Source: Kutzneria sp. CA-103260 (lineage in GTDB: Bacteria > Actinomycetota > Actinomycetes > Mycobacteriales > Pseudonocardiaceae). Taken from it: DNA of 64,000 nucleotides. Position 1 is the first letter of the stretch; every line of letters starts with the position of its first letter. The notes under the pieces are model-generated. The model did not search any database and was not told where the DNA came from. It was given only the letters and a program-made list of their open reading frames with translations. Of the stretch, positions 1-8,035 are shown in pieces. The translations under genes and the position numbers were made by a program. The DNA is taken from positions 1,798,001 to 1,862,000 of the forward strand of contig NZ_CP073318.1 in NCBI RefSeq assembly GCF_018263855.1, in the 5' to 3' direction.

Positions 1-149
1 GCGTCCGGCCACAGCTCCGCGGCGATCTTGTCACGAGCGGTCGGCCCGCACAGCGCGACGTAGGCCAGCAGTCGCTGCTGGGTCCGGCCGACGTCCAGTT
101 CCCGATTCTGTTGGGACAAAAGGAAACCGTCGAGCAGTCGCAGCCGCAT
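1..149 (-). CDS. SARP/BTAD-like regulator, N-terminal part (runs off left edge)
   Basis: Only the first 49 codons are inside the window. They read as the N-terminal winged-helix half of a small BTAD/SARP-type regulator: MRLRLLDGFLL, then the segment QQRLLAYVALCGPTARDKIA and AAELWPD, which is the same block seen in the next gene (AYLAVHGPTART, AGTLWPD). The ATG is preceded by GAGGTG, which lies across the stop of the upstream gene; the two genes are 7 bp apart, so they are probably one transcript. Being a close paralogue of the neighbour suggests tandem duplication. The function is inferred from the family only: SARP-type proteins bind direct repeats near target promoters. The BTAD half is outside the window. 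Confidence 0.75.
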   Translation of the reverse strand, partial: MRLRLLDGFLLSQQNRELDVGRTQQRLLAYVALCGPTARDKIAAELWPD

Positions 150-156
150 GAGCACC

Positions 157-831
157 TCAGATGTGTCCGGCGAGCATGGCTCGGATTCGTGTCGACGGAA
201 CCAGCCCGCACTCGTGCCGAAGCGTGGCCTCGAAATCCCGGAAGTGCAGCACCGCGTGGGCCAGGTCGCCCTGGGCCAGGTGCACGGCGATCACCGCGCG
301 ATGAGCGCTTTCTCGCAGTGGCGCCATACCGGTGGCCAGCGACGCCGCGGCCATTGCCTCGGCGTGGCGGCGACCGGTGATCATGTTGTCCACCAACGAC
401 TCCAAGGCGTGCAGGCGAAGCTGGTGCAGCCGTTCCCGCTCGATGCGGACCCAATCCTCGCCCCAGCCCGGCAGCAGTTCGCCGCACGCGAGGCCGTGGC
501 TCTCACCGACCGGGGGAGTGTCGCCGGCCAACAACTCCAGCGCCCGCGACCGCAGCGCGGCGGTGTCGACCGCCAGTTCGGCCGGGAGTTCGAGCACGTC
601 GTTCCGGCACTTCAGCGCGGCATCCTGGCTCAACCGCCAGACAGTCGTGCGCAGGCTGCCGTCGGCCCGTTCCTGCCGCACGTCCGGCCACAGCGTGCCG
701 GCCACGACCGTGCGGGCGGTGGGGCCGTGCACCGCGAGATAGGCCAGCACCCGCTGCCCGGGCCCGGACACCCGCACCTCGCGGGCGCCACGCCGGAGCC
801 CGAAGCAGCCGAGCAGCGAGAGACTGTCCAC
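157..831 (-). CDS. Small SARP/BTAD-like transcriptional regulator
   Basis: A 225-aa protein. It has an N-terminal OmpR/PhoB-like winged helix (SLSLLGCFGL through LRTTVWRLSQ, about residues 1-75) and a helical BTAD-like repeat region ending with APLRESAHRAVIAVHLAQGD and a Y/F-rich helix. There is no ATPase or TPR extension, so it is the short SARP class. I start at GTG 831, where the family's SLSLLGCFGL strand begins; an upstream in-frame start would add about 32 residues rich in Arg and Gly with no family likeness. It is followed by a second paralogue on the same strand, and a third paralogue (27140-27862) sits at the far end of the eCIS locus. Placement next to the eCIS genes suggests, but does not prove, that it regulates them. 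Confidence 0.8.
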   Translation of the reverse strand: MDSLSLLGCFGLRRGAREVRVSGPGQRVLAYLAVHGPTARTVVAGTLWPDVRQERADGSLRTTVWRLSQDAALKCRNDVLELPAELAVDTAALRSRALELLAGDTPPVGESHGLACGELLPGWGEDWVRIERERLHQLRLHALESLVDNMITGRRHAEAMAAASLATGMAPLRESAHRAVIAVHLAQGDLAHAVLHFRDFEATLRHECGLVPSTRIRAMLAGHI

Positions 832-899
832 GGGCCCAGTATGTACTCCAGATGCCGCACCCCGCCGCTGTATTACCGCGGCCGAACGGGCGCGTCCCC

Positions 900-984
900 C
901 GCCCTTTCGGGCGAGTCCCGCTCTCAAGCAGCCATATGTCGAGTTCCGGAACTCGACATTCAGTTGCCCGAGCGCGGGACTCGC
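900..984. repeat. Nested palindrome cluster with a 24-bp perfect palindrome
   Basis: Positions 936-959 form a perfect 24-bp palindrome centred on TTCCGGAA. It is enclosed by a wider inverted repeat, GCGAGTCCCGC (911-921) with GCGGGACTCGC (974-984). Just upstream is a small hairpin CGCCC-TTTC-GGGCG (900-913), which on the minus strand has a GAAA tetraloop. The cluster fills the gap between two leftward genes, so it may be a terminator for the gene ending at 991, an operator for the regulator starting at 831, or a mobile intergenic repeat. There is no T-run, which argues against a plain intrinsic terminator. Confidence 0.7.
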
Positions 985-990
985 GGGGGT

Positions 991-1854
991 TCAGGACTCC
1001 TCGGGGGCCAGGTCGTCGTCCTCGCAGCCGTGGTGGGAGACCAGGCGGTCGTAGACGGCCAGGACCTCCTTGACGGTGTTGGTGCGCAGGTAGACGCAGC
1101 GCGCCTTGCGGGCGTCCGCGTGGCACTTCCGCACCGCCTGCTCGCCGAGCAGGATGGCGATGGCCGCGACCCCTTTGCTCCACACGGTCAGCGCCCGGCA
1201 CAGGCAGTCCACGAAGTCGTTGGTCTGCTTGAAACCCCGCCACACCACGTGCACGTGCTGGGCCGCGACCCGGGCCCGTGCGTACAGCTCCTTCAGGTCC
1301 GTCTTGGCCGGGTCGCCGGACAGGTCGGCCTGGATGCCCGACAGCTCGGTCTTGATGTCGGCCACCCGGGCCACCAGCGCCGCCGGCTCCTTGACCAGGT
1401 CGGTGAAGCACGCCTTGGCCGCGTCGACCCGGCGCTGGTAGTCGGCGATCCGGTCGGCCAGCCCCTTGTCGTCGAGGCCGTGGGTGTTGGTGTCGAAGTC
1501 GCCGCTGTCGTGCACGCAGCAGCCCTGGTCGCAGCCGCATTCGCGCAGCTGCTCCTCGACGATCCCGTACGCCTCGTCCAGCCGGTGCACCACGTGCTCC
1601 TGCTTGATCAGGCAGCGCACCCGTTCCACCAGCAGCTTGGCCTGGTGGCGCAGTTCCTGCACCTCGAGGGCGACCGAGTGCCGGGCGGTGCGGTAGTCGC
1701 CCCGGGTGGTGTCGTACTGGGTGCGAGCGGCCCGCAGGTCGGGCAGGTTCGCGTCGTTGTACTTGGCCTGGGCGTCGACGCCGTCGGCCTTGCACTGCAA
1801 GCAGTCGACGATCTCCGGATCGCAGTCGGTGCACTCGCTCTGCTCGGTACTCAT
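991..1854 (-). CDS. Cys-rich helical protein divergent from eCIS operon, unknown function
   Basis: A 287-aa protein that I do not recognise. The N-terminus has a Cys cluster (CTDCDPEIVDCLQCK) and another pair in ECGCDQGCCVH near residues 105-115. Most of the rest is predicted helical and charged, with no signal peptide and one modestly hydrophobic helix near VWSKGVAAIAILLGEQAV. I choose ATG 1854 because AAGGGAG lies 5 nt upstream; an ATG five codons earlier (1869) has no such site. It diverges from the first eCIS gene, sharing a short promoter region that holds a perfect inverted repeat, so co-regulation with the injection system is likely. The clustered cysteines could bind metal or a cluster, which is inference only. 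Confidence 0.7.
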   Translation of the reverse strand: MSTEQSECTDCDPEIVDCLQCKADGVDAQAKYNDANLPDLRAARTQYDTTRGDYRTARHSVALEVQELRHQAKLLVERVRCLIKQEHVVHRLDEAYGIVEEQLRECGCDQGCCVHDSGDFDTNTHGLDDKGLADRIADYQRRVDAAKACFTDLVKEPAALVARVADIKTELSGIQADLSGDPAKTDLKELYARARVAAQHVHVVWRGFKQTNDFVDCLCRALTVWSKGVAAIAILLGEQAVRKCHADARKARCVYLRTNTVKEVLAVYDRLVSHHGCEDDDLAPEES

Positions 1855-1901
1855 GGGACTCCCTTCCATTGAACGCGCGGACCCCAGGTTCGGCGGCCGG
1901 T

Positions 1902-1940
1902 GTCACCGGACCGTCGCGGGCGGCGCGACGGTCCGGTGAC
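1902..1940. promoter_or_regulatory. 17-bp perfect inverted repeat in the divergent eCIS promoter region
   Basis: The left arm (1902-1918, GTCACCGGACCGTCGCG) and right arm (1924-1940) are exact reverse complements, separated by a 5-nt GGCGG spacer. The repeat lies between the start at 1854 (minus) and the start at 1965 (plus), where a terminator would not be expected, because both genes begin here. It is therefore a candidate operator or cruciform controlling both directions. On RNA it would form a very stable hairpin in the 5' leader of the eCIS transcript ending 24 nt before the ATG, so a translational or mRNA-stability role is also possible. Confidence 0.75.
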
Positions 1941-1964
1941 GCGGGGCCCCGACGATCTGGTGCC

Positions 1965-2546
1965 ATGGCAGGACATCGGGCGCTGGCCGCGACGGGCCGC
2001 AGCATCGTCGATCTGCTGAACCGACGGTTCGAGCAGCAGCTGCCGACCGGCCCGCGGCCGACCGCGGTGCTGGCCGGCACCTACGACTTCGACCAGGTCA
2101 ACTCCAGCCCGACGTCGGTGATCAGGTATCCGGCGGTCTCCGTCTACTGCTACCGGGTCTCGGTGGACCCGACGATGCGGGCGGCGTGGTCGGGAGTGGC
2201 CGCCCGCGACGGCATCCCGCGCATCCCGCTGCGGATGCACCTGCTGATCGCGGCCTGGGACACGCACGTGGAGAGCGAACTGGAGTGGCTGGGGCTGGCG
2301 GTCAAGGTGTTGGAACGGGACAGCATTCTGGCCGGCCCGCTGCTGCATCCCAGCGGCGAGTGGGGGCCCGGCGACTCGGTCGAGGTGGTCACCGACGAGC
2401 TGCCGGTGGACTCGATGAGCGAGGCGTTCGAGGCGCTGACCACGCAGTACCGGCTTTCCCTGCCCTATCTGGCCCGGGTGGTGCGGATCGACGGGGCCCC
2501 GGAGTCGACCGCGGAGCCGGTGGCCACCGTGGAGGTGAACTCGTGA
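1965..2546 (+). CDS. eCIS DUF4255/Pvc16-like protein
   Basis: A 193-aa protein with the features of the DUF4255 (Pvc16 N-terminal) family found at the start of contractile injection system loci. It has a helical start (STGRSIVDLLNRRFEQ), a strand-rich core with SVYCYRVSVDPTMR and PRIPLRMHLLIAAWD, and a conserved C-terminal LSLPYLARVVRID. Pvc16-type proteins are reported to cap or terminate the tail sheath/tube in PVC-like particles. I start at ATG 1965, where the family homology begins, rather than at an in-frame ATG 96 nt upstream that would put the inverted repeat inside the coding region. Its stop overlaps the next gene by 4 bp (GTGA), so it is the first gene of the rightward operon. Confidence 0.85.
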   Translation: MAGHRALAATGRSIVDLLNRRFEQQLPTGPRPTAVLAGTYDFDQVNSSPTSVIRYPAVSVYCYRVSVDPTMRAAWSGVAARDGIPRIPLRMHLLIAAWDTHVESELEWLGLAVKVLERDSILAGPLLHPSGEWGPGDSVEVVTDELPVDSMSEAFEALTTQYRLSLPYLARVVRIDGAPESTAEPVATVEVNS

Positions 2547-3346
2547 GCGGGCCGATCGCCGTCCGCCACCGGCTGGCGCTGGGCATCGAGGCGCTGGACG
2601 CGACCACCCGCACGTTGGCCGGTCCCGGACTCACGGCCGTGCGGGAGACTCCGCGTGGACAATTCGCGCTGGACTCCGATGACAACGGCCGGTTCAAGCT
2701 CCGCCACGGTCCCGGTGTCGGGGCCAGCGTGGTGCTGCGCCTCGACGACCCCAGCCGACGCTTCGTGCCGAGGCGGTTCACGGTTCCACTGTGGACACTC
2801 GCCGAAGTGTTGCCGGTCGACCAGGATCCGCCCACCGGCCCGTACATCCCGGTCGCGTCACGACTGCTGCGTCCGTGGTTGCTGCCCGGATCCGCCTACC
2901 GTGCGACCAGGGGCACCACCGCGCTGCGGGGCCGGGTCGTCCGCGACGACGGGCAGCCGGCGCGCTGGGCCCGGGTCAACGGCCTGGGGGCCAAGGGAGA
3001 GCTGCTCGGCTGGACCCACTGCGACGACCGCGGCGAATTCCTCCTGCTGCTCGGCACCGCCGGTGCGCTGCCGCCGCCCGCGCCCGACACCCTGGACGTC
3101 ACCCTCGTGGTCACGGCACCGGCGACGGCGACCACACCCGATCCGGCCGACCGGCTCGCCGACCTGGTGGCCGAGGAGGTGACCCGGTCGTCGGTGCCGC
3201 CAAAACCGTCCGATTTGGACAATGACCTGGTGCGGGGGCTGGCGGTTCCGCCCGGCTACCGCACCTCGACCGCGCCCCGCCCGCAGCTGACCGTTCCCGT
3301 CGGCGAGGTGCTCGCCGTCGCCCCAGACGTGGTCTTCACGTCCTGA
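2543..3346 (+). CDS. eCIS-associated protein with Ig-like carboxypeptidase-regulatory domain
   Basis: A 267-aa protein starting at GTG 2543 inside the previous stop. The N-terminal half contains the element GQFALDSDDNGRFKLRHGPG and a middle segment LRGRVVRDDGQPARWARV, which is the signature of a transthyretin/Ig-like carboxypeptidase-regulatory beta sandwich (about residues 130-185, ending DDRGEFLLLLG). The C-terminal 80 residues are less ordered and Pro-rich. There is no signal peptide. Such beta-sandwich proteins accompany Pvc16-like genes in actinobacterial eCIS loci, and a structural role at the particle cap or on its surface is plausible. The exact function is unknown. Confidence 0.7.
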   Translation: MSGPIAVRHRLALGIEALDATTRTLAGPGLTAVRETPRGQFALDSDDNGRFKLRHGPGVGASVVLRLDDPSRRFVPRRFTVPLWTLAEVLPVDQDPPTGPYIPVASRLLRPWLLPGSAYRATRGTTALRGRVVRDDGQPARWARVNGLGAKGELLGWTHCDDRGEFLLLLGTAGALPPPAPDTLDVTLVVTAPATATTPDPADRLADLVAEEVTRSSVPPKPSDLDNDLVRGLAVPPGYRTSTAPRPQLTVPVGEVLAVAPDVVFTS

Positions 3347-3372
3347 TCCGTGACCGAGGAGGTCAACACGTT

Positions 3373-5226
3373 ATGGCTGAGTATCTGACTCCCGGTGTCT
3401 ACGTCGAGGAGACGAGCTTCCGGTCGCGGTCGATCGAAGGCGTCCCCACCTCGACGTTCGGCATGGCCGGCGTGACCAGGTACGGCCCGGTGCCCTACGT
3501 GCTCACGCTGCCCGACAGCAGCGAGCTGGCGCTGGTGCCCAAGCCCTACCTGGTCACCAACTTCACCGAGTTCGAGCGGGCCTTCGGCGGCCTCGGCGAC
3601 GCCGGCTCGGGCAACGGCTCGGGCGAGAACACCCGCAACTACCTGGCCTACGCGGCGCGGGCGTTCTTCGCCAACGGCGGCCAGCGGCTCTACGTGGCCC
3701 GGGTGTTCGAGTTCAGCGGCCCCCAGGGCGCCCCGGCGCTGGCCGACTTCGCGTCCCTGCCGATCGGCGGCGGCTCGCCGATCGCGGTCTGGCGTGCCCG
3801 CTGGCCCGGGCTCGCCGGCAGCGAGCTCCAGGTCCGGGTGGAATGGCAGCGCAGCAAGAACATCCTGGTCGGCACCAAGCTGAACGGCGTCGCCCCGGGC
3901 GCGGCCGTGGAGGTCGTCGCCGGCGGCACGAAGCCGCCGGACGGGCAGCTGCCGGCCGAGGCCACCATCAGGATCGTGGCCCTCAACAACGGACAGTGGG
4001 GCTACGCCGGCCCCAACGGCTTCGAGCCGGTCACCGCCGGCACGGCCGTGTTCCACCTGACGCTCAACGTGACCGTGAAGAACGACGACGGCCGGGTGGA
4101 CGCCTACAACGGTCTGGAGGTCGGCGACAACCACCCGCGGTCGATAACCAAGGTTTTGCACCCGGTGCACCCGACCGACGACCTGGCCCAGATCTGGCTG
4201 GACACTGCGGTAAAGACGCCCCCGACCCTGGCCAAGCTCTTCCTCGGCCTGATCGGCACCGTGTCCCCGGCGCCGTTCCAGTTCCTGGCCGGCGGCACCG
4301 ACGGCGCGGTCACCGCAGCGCTGATCGAGGGCAACGCCGCCGACCCGGACAGCGCGACCGCCGTCGCGACCGGCATCTACGCGCTCGACGAGGTCGACGA
4401 CATCGCGATCGTGGCCACCCCGGACAGCGTCCGGCTGGACTCGGCCTCGCAGCAGACCGCCGTGCAGAACCTGATCCACCACTGCGAGGTCCAGAAGTAC
4501 CGGGTGGCGGTCATCGACCCGCCGGCCGACAGCTCGATGTCGGGCGTGCGGGACTTCCGGGCCCAGTTCGACAGCTCCTACGCGGCGCTCTACTACCCGT
4601 GGCTCAAGGTGGTCGACCCGACCGCGTCGCCCGATCCCAGCGCCCCCACGCCGATCATCGACCTGCCGCCGTCGGGTTCGGTGGCCGGCATCTACGCCCG
4701 CAGCGACATCGAACGCGGCGTGTTCAAGGCCCCGGCCAACGAGGTGATCAGCGGCATCAGCGGCTTCGGCGCCAACGTGACGGCTCAGCGGCAGGCCGTG
4801 CTCAACCCGGAGGGCGTCAACGCCTTGCGCTTCTTCGAGGGCCGCAGCAACCGGGTCTGGGGCGCGCGCACGATGAGCTCGGACCCGGAGTGGAAGTACG
4901 TCAACGTGCGCCGGCTGTTCGCCTACCTGGAGCACTCGATCGACAAGGCCACCCAGTGGGCGGTGTTCGAGCCCAACAACGAGAGCCTGTGGGCCAACAT
5001 CCGGCAGTCCATCGAGGACTTCCTGCTGGTCACCTGGAAGTCCGGCGCGCTGATGGGCAGCAAGCCGGAGGAGGCCTACTTCGTGCGCTGCGACCGCACC
5101 ACGATGTCCCAGAACGACCTGGACAACGGCCGGCTGATCTGCCTGATCGGGGTGGCGCCGACCTACCCGGCCGAGTTCGTGATCTTCCGCATCGGCCAGT
5201 TCACCGCCGACGCGCAGAACAGCTGA
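3373..5226 (+). CDS. eCIS tail sheath protein 1
   Basis: A 617-aa phage tail sheath protein. The diagnostic N-terminus EYLTPGVYVEE is followed by the sheath core (DFRAQFDSSYAALYYPWLKV, GIYARSDIERGVFKAPANE) and the C-terminal handshake region (GARTMSSDPEWKYVNVRRL, LFAYLEHSIDKATQWAVFEP, FVRCDRTTMSQNDLDNGRL, ending YPAEFVIFRIGQ). It forms the contractile outer cylinder that drives the inner tube through the target membrane. The length is typical for eCIS sheaths with an inserted surface domain (about residues 110-330). GAGGAGG lies 6 nt before the ATG region. Stop to next start is 13 bp. A second sheath gene lies two genes downstream. Confidence 0.95.
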   Translation: MAEYLTPGVYVEETSFRSRSIEGVPTSTFGMAGVTRYGPVPYVLTLPDSSELALVPKPYLVTNFTEFERAFGGLGDAGSGNGSGENTRNYLAYAARAFFANGGQRLYVARVFEFSGPQGAPALADFASLPIGGGSPIAVWRARWPGLAGSELQVRVEWQRSKNILVGTKLNGVAPGAAVEVVAGGTKPPDGQLPAEATIRIVALNNGQWGYAGPNGFEPVTAGTAVFHLTLNVTVKNDDGRVDAYNGLEVGDNHPRSITKVLHPVHPTDDLAQIWLDTAVKTPPTLAKLFLGLIGTVSPAPFQFLAGGTDGAVTAALIEGNAADPDSATAVATGIYALDEVDDIAIVATPDSVRLDSASQQTAVQNLIHHCEVQKYRVAVIDPPADSSMSGVRDFRAQFDSSYAALYYPWLKVVDPTASPDPSAPTPIIDLPPSGSVAGIYARSDIERGVFKAPANEVISGISGFGANVTAQRQAVLNPEGVNALRFFEGRSNRVWGARTMSSDPEWKYVNVRRLFAYLEHSIDKATQWAVFEPNNESLWANIRQSIEDFLLVTWKSGALMGSKPEEAYFVRCDRTTMSQNDLDNGRLICLIGVAPTYPAEFVIFRIGQFTADAQNS

Positions 5227-5239
5227 GCAGGAGGCAGAG

Positions 5240-5704
5240 ATGGCTTTGTCGAGGGAGAATCCCTACGGCGCGTTCAACTTCACCGTCGCGCTGGGCACCA
5301 CCGCCGACACCAGCAGCGTGGTGGCCGGCTTCTCCGACGTCAGCGGGCTGGGCAACGAGGTGAAGTTCTCCGAGTACCGCAACGGCAACGAGAAGGTCAA
5401 CCACGTGCGCAAGATCGCGAACGTGAACACCACCGACGACGTGACGCTCAAGCGCGGGGTGGTCGGCGACCTGTCCCTGTTCGCCTGGCTGACCTCGACC
5501 CGGACCGGAGTCTTCGACCCGCGCACCGTGATCATCTCGCTGCTGGACGAGAAGCGGGACACGGTGTGCAAGTGGACGCTGACCAACGCCCAGCCCAAGA
5601 AGTGGGTCGGTCCGACGATGGCCGCTAAGGGCGGTGGCGAGGTGGCCATGGAGGAACTGCACCTGGTCGCCGAGCAGATCGACTTCACCTCCACGGTGCA
5701 ATGA
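5240..5704 (+). CDS. eCIS inner tube protein 1
   Basis: A 154-aa T4 gp19-like tail tube protein. Family hallmarks include NPYGAFNFTVALG at the start, FSDVSGLGNEVKFSEYRNGN, NVNTTDDVTLKRGVVGDLSL and a C-terminal MEELHLVAEQIDF. Hexamers of this fold stack to make the inner tube. AGGAGG lies about 5 nt before the ATG. It follows sheath 1 directly and overlaps the next sheath gene by 4 bp (ATGA), so tube and sheath are translationally coupled, as expected for proteins needed in matched high amounts. Confidence 0.95.
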   Translation: MALSRENPYGAFNFTVALGTTADTSSVVAGFSDVSGLGNEVKFSEYRNGNEKVNHVRKIANVNTTDDVTLKRGVVGDLSLFAWLTSTRTGVFDPRTVIISLLDEKRDTVCKWTLTNAQPKKWVGPTMAAKGGGEVAMEELHLVAEQIDFTSTVQ

Positions 5705-7560
5705 CAGCCGGGCTCCGGCTCGGCGCGCCGGGGATCTACCAGTCCCCGCAACGCGTCGAGCCCTCCTTCACGCCGACGCGGCTGGACGTGACCGCCTTCG
5801 TCGGGGTCGCGCCGCGCGGCCCGGTGAACGAGACCGTGGCGGTGTCCAGCTGGTCGGACTACCAGCAGCGGTTCGGGGCGTTCCAGGGCCGGGGCCGGCT
5901 GCCGTACGCGGTGCAGGCGTTCTTCGCGCAGGGCGGGGCGAAGGCCCAGATCGTCCGGGTGGCCCCGGTCGGCGGCGACTCGGACGGTGCCACGGCGAAA
6001 CACCTGCTGAGCAACGGGATCACGTTGGCGGCACGGGACGAAGGCTCCTGGGGCGACCTCCTTGCCGTGACGATCGAGTTCACCGCGGCCCAGCACATCA
6101 CGACCACACCGGTGGCCAACGGACTGCGGCTGCCCGGCGGGGCTACGGTTGTGCCGGGGTCGTTGCTGCTGACCGACTCCGGCGAGTTCCGCTGGGTGAC
6201 CTCGGTGGTGGCCAACGGCGGTGTGGTGGTCGCCGTGACGGATCTTCCGGTGCGGGCCGGGGGAGTCTCCGTGATCACGGCCGACGTCTCGGTCCTGGAC
6301 GGTGACCCGACCTTCGTCCGGCAGGAAAGCTTTGCCGGGCTGGGGCTTCATCCCGAGCACCCGCAGTTCTTGTTGCGGCGGCTGGCCGACGACTCCCGGC
6401 TCGTGCGGCCGACCGGTGGTTGTGAAGAGCCGCTGCCGGTACCGGGCGCGGGAATGTCGCCGGTCACGTCGTCGTTGGCGCACAACGGCAAGGACCGCTG
6501 GTCGGAGATCGGCCGGGACAGCTTCTTCAGTGGTGCCGCCGCGGACGATCCGCTGTGCGAGCAGCCGCACCGCGGCATCGACGTCGCCGGCCGCAACGCG
6601 GAGATCGGGCTGCTCGTCGTCCCCGATCTGTACTGGAGTTGGGACGCCGGGCCGCAGGTCACCGAAGCTCCGGACAAGCCACCGGCCTGCGGTTGTTTCC
6701 GGCCGTGCGCCCCGGATTCGGTGCCGATCACCTACACCGCGCCGCCGCAGGTGGACCGGCTGCTCGACGGCCGTGATCCCGGTGACCTGGCGGAAATCCT
6801 GCTGCGGCAACAACGAGTCGTGGACGTCGCCGTGCTGCGGCGACGTTTCGTGGCACTGCTGGACGCGCCGTTCGGGCTGCCGGTGGGGGAGGTGATCCGC
6901 TGGCGGTCGAACTTCGACACCAGTTACGCCGCCGCCTACTTCCCGTGGCTGGTGGCTGTCGGGCCGGACACGCTGGCCGTCCAGGTGCCGCCTTCCGCTT
7001 ACGCCGCCGGCATCATCGCCGCTCGGGAGATCAAACACGGGCTGCCGTGGGGACCGGCCAACGAGTTGGCCGTCGGGGCGGTGCAGGCCAGCGATCAGGT
7101 CAGCGACGCCGAGCATGACCGGCTGCACCTGGCCGGCGTCAACGTGTACCGGGCTGAGCGGGACGGGTTCCGGCTGACCGCGGCCCGGACGCTGTCCAGC
7201 GACCCGGACTACCGGCAACTCAGCGTGCGTCGGCTGATGACCATGCTGGCCGTCACACTGGCCCGGCAGGCCCAGTTCCTGGTGTTCGAGCCGAACACGC
7301 CGGGGCTGCGGGACCTGCTCGGGCAGATGATCACACAGCTGCTGCGCGGACTGAAGGCCCAGGGTGCGTTCTCCGGCGACACCGAGCAGCAGTGCTTCTT
7401 CGTGCTGACCGGGGACAGCGTCAACCCGCCGCAGTCCCAACAGTTGGGCCAGCTCGTGGCCGAGGTGGGTGTGGCGCCGTCCACCCCGCTGGAGTACCTG
7501 GTGCTGCGTATCACCCAGGACGCGGATGGCGCCGTCCAAGTGGAGGCCAACCGTGCCTGA
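5701..7560 (+). CDS. eCIS tail sheath protein 2
   Basis: A 619-aa second sheath paralogue. It has an N-terminal LGAPGIYQSPQRVEPSF and a C-terminal sheath core with RSNFDTSYAAAYFPWLVAVG, SAYAAGIIAAREIKHGLPWG, TAARTLSSDPDYRQLSVRRL and TPLEYLVLRIT. A divergent middle insert carries a Cys cluster (CGCFRPC, near residue 330). Extra sheaths in PVC-like particles form minor rings near the baseplate or cap, or decorate the particle; the large insert suggests surface exposure, which is inference. Codon usage contains more mixed third positions than sheath 1, indicating it is not a recent duplicate. It overlaps tube 1 and is followed by tube 2, repeating the sheath-tube order. Confidence 0.93.
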   Translation: MTAGLRLGAPGIYQSPQRVEPSFTPTRLDVTAFVGVAPRGPVNETVAVSSWSDYQQRFGAFQGRGRLPYAVQAFFAQGGAKAQIVRVAPVGGDSDGATAKHLLSNGITLAARDEGSWGDLLAVTIEFTAAQHITTTPVANGLRLPGGATVVPGSLLLTDSGEFRWVTSVVANGGVVVAVTDLPVRAGGVSVITADVSVLDGDPTFVRQESFAGLGLHPEHPQFLLRRLADDSRLVRPTGGCEEPLPVPGAGMSPVTSSLAHNGKDRWSEIGRDSFFSGAAADDPLCEQPHRGIDVAGRNAEIGLLVVPDLYWSWDAGPQVTEAPDKPPACGCFRPCAPDSVPITYTAPPQVDRLLDGRDPGDLAEILLRQQRVVDVAVLRRRFVALLDAPFGLPVGEVIRWRSNFDTSYAAAYFPWLVAVGPDTLAVQVPPSAYAAGIIAAREIKHGLPWGPANELAVGAVQASDQVSDAEHDRLHLAGVNVYRAERDGFRLTAARTLSSDPDYRQLSVRRLMTMLAVTLARQAQFLVFEPNTPGLRDLLGQMITQLLRGLKAQGAFSGDTEQQCFFVLTGDSVNPPQSQQLGQLVAEVGVAPSTPLEYLVLRITQDADGAVQVEANRA

Positions 7561-8035
7561 ACCCCATAACCTGTTGCCGGCGTTCAACTTCTCGGTGTCG
7601 CTCTACCAGACCGGCGGCAGCGAGGCCAACCTGATCGGCGACGGCGGCTTCGCCGAGTGCGGCGGGCTTGAGCTGGCGGCCGACATCCGCGAGCACAACG
7701 AGGGCGGCAACAACAACGCCGTGCGGCGGATGGTCGGCCGGGTCAAGCTCCAGCCGCTGGTGCTCAAGCGGGGCATGCTGGTCGGCCAGACCCGGGCCGA
7801 TCCGACGCTGTGGACGTGGATGTTCGACATGCTCAGTGGGCGGCTGCCGGTGGTCCGTTACGACGGGCACATCGACGTGCTCGACCGAACCGGCGCGACC
7901 ACCTACGCGAGATGGTCGTTCTCCCGCGGGCTGCCGGCCAAACTGGCCGGCCCCACGCTCAACGCCCGCACCGGCGAAATCGCCATCGAGGAACTCCAGA
8001 TCGTGCACGAGGGTCTGCGGATGGAGGTGAAGTGA
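7553..8035 (+). CDS. eCIS inner tube protein 2
   Basis: A 160-aa gp19-like tube paralogue. It shows LLPAFNFSVSLYQTG, FAECGGLELAADIREHNEGG, VGRVKLQPLVLKRGML and the C-terminal IAIEELQIVHEGL. I start at GTG 7553, preceded by TGGAGG, because homology starts at PEPHNLLPAFNF; this overlaps the sheath 2 stop by 8 bp. In related particles the second tube protein makes the baseplate-proximal ring that joins the tube to the hub, the likely role here given its position just before the LysM baseplate gene. Confidence 0.9.
   Translation: MPEPHNLLPAFNFSVSLYQTGGSEANLIGDGGFAECGGLELAADIREHNEGGNNNAVRRMVGRVKLQPLVLKRGMLVGQTRADPTLWTWMFDMLSGRLPVVRYDGHIDVLDRTGATTYARWSFSRGLPAKLAGPTLNARTGEIAIEELQIVHEGLRMEVK

Noticed and set aside
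3256..4935. Long open frame antisense to sheath 1 (559 codons)
   Set aside because: Shadow of a high-GC gene; the plus-strand frame encodes a clear sheath protein and the reverse frame has no domain.
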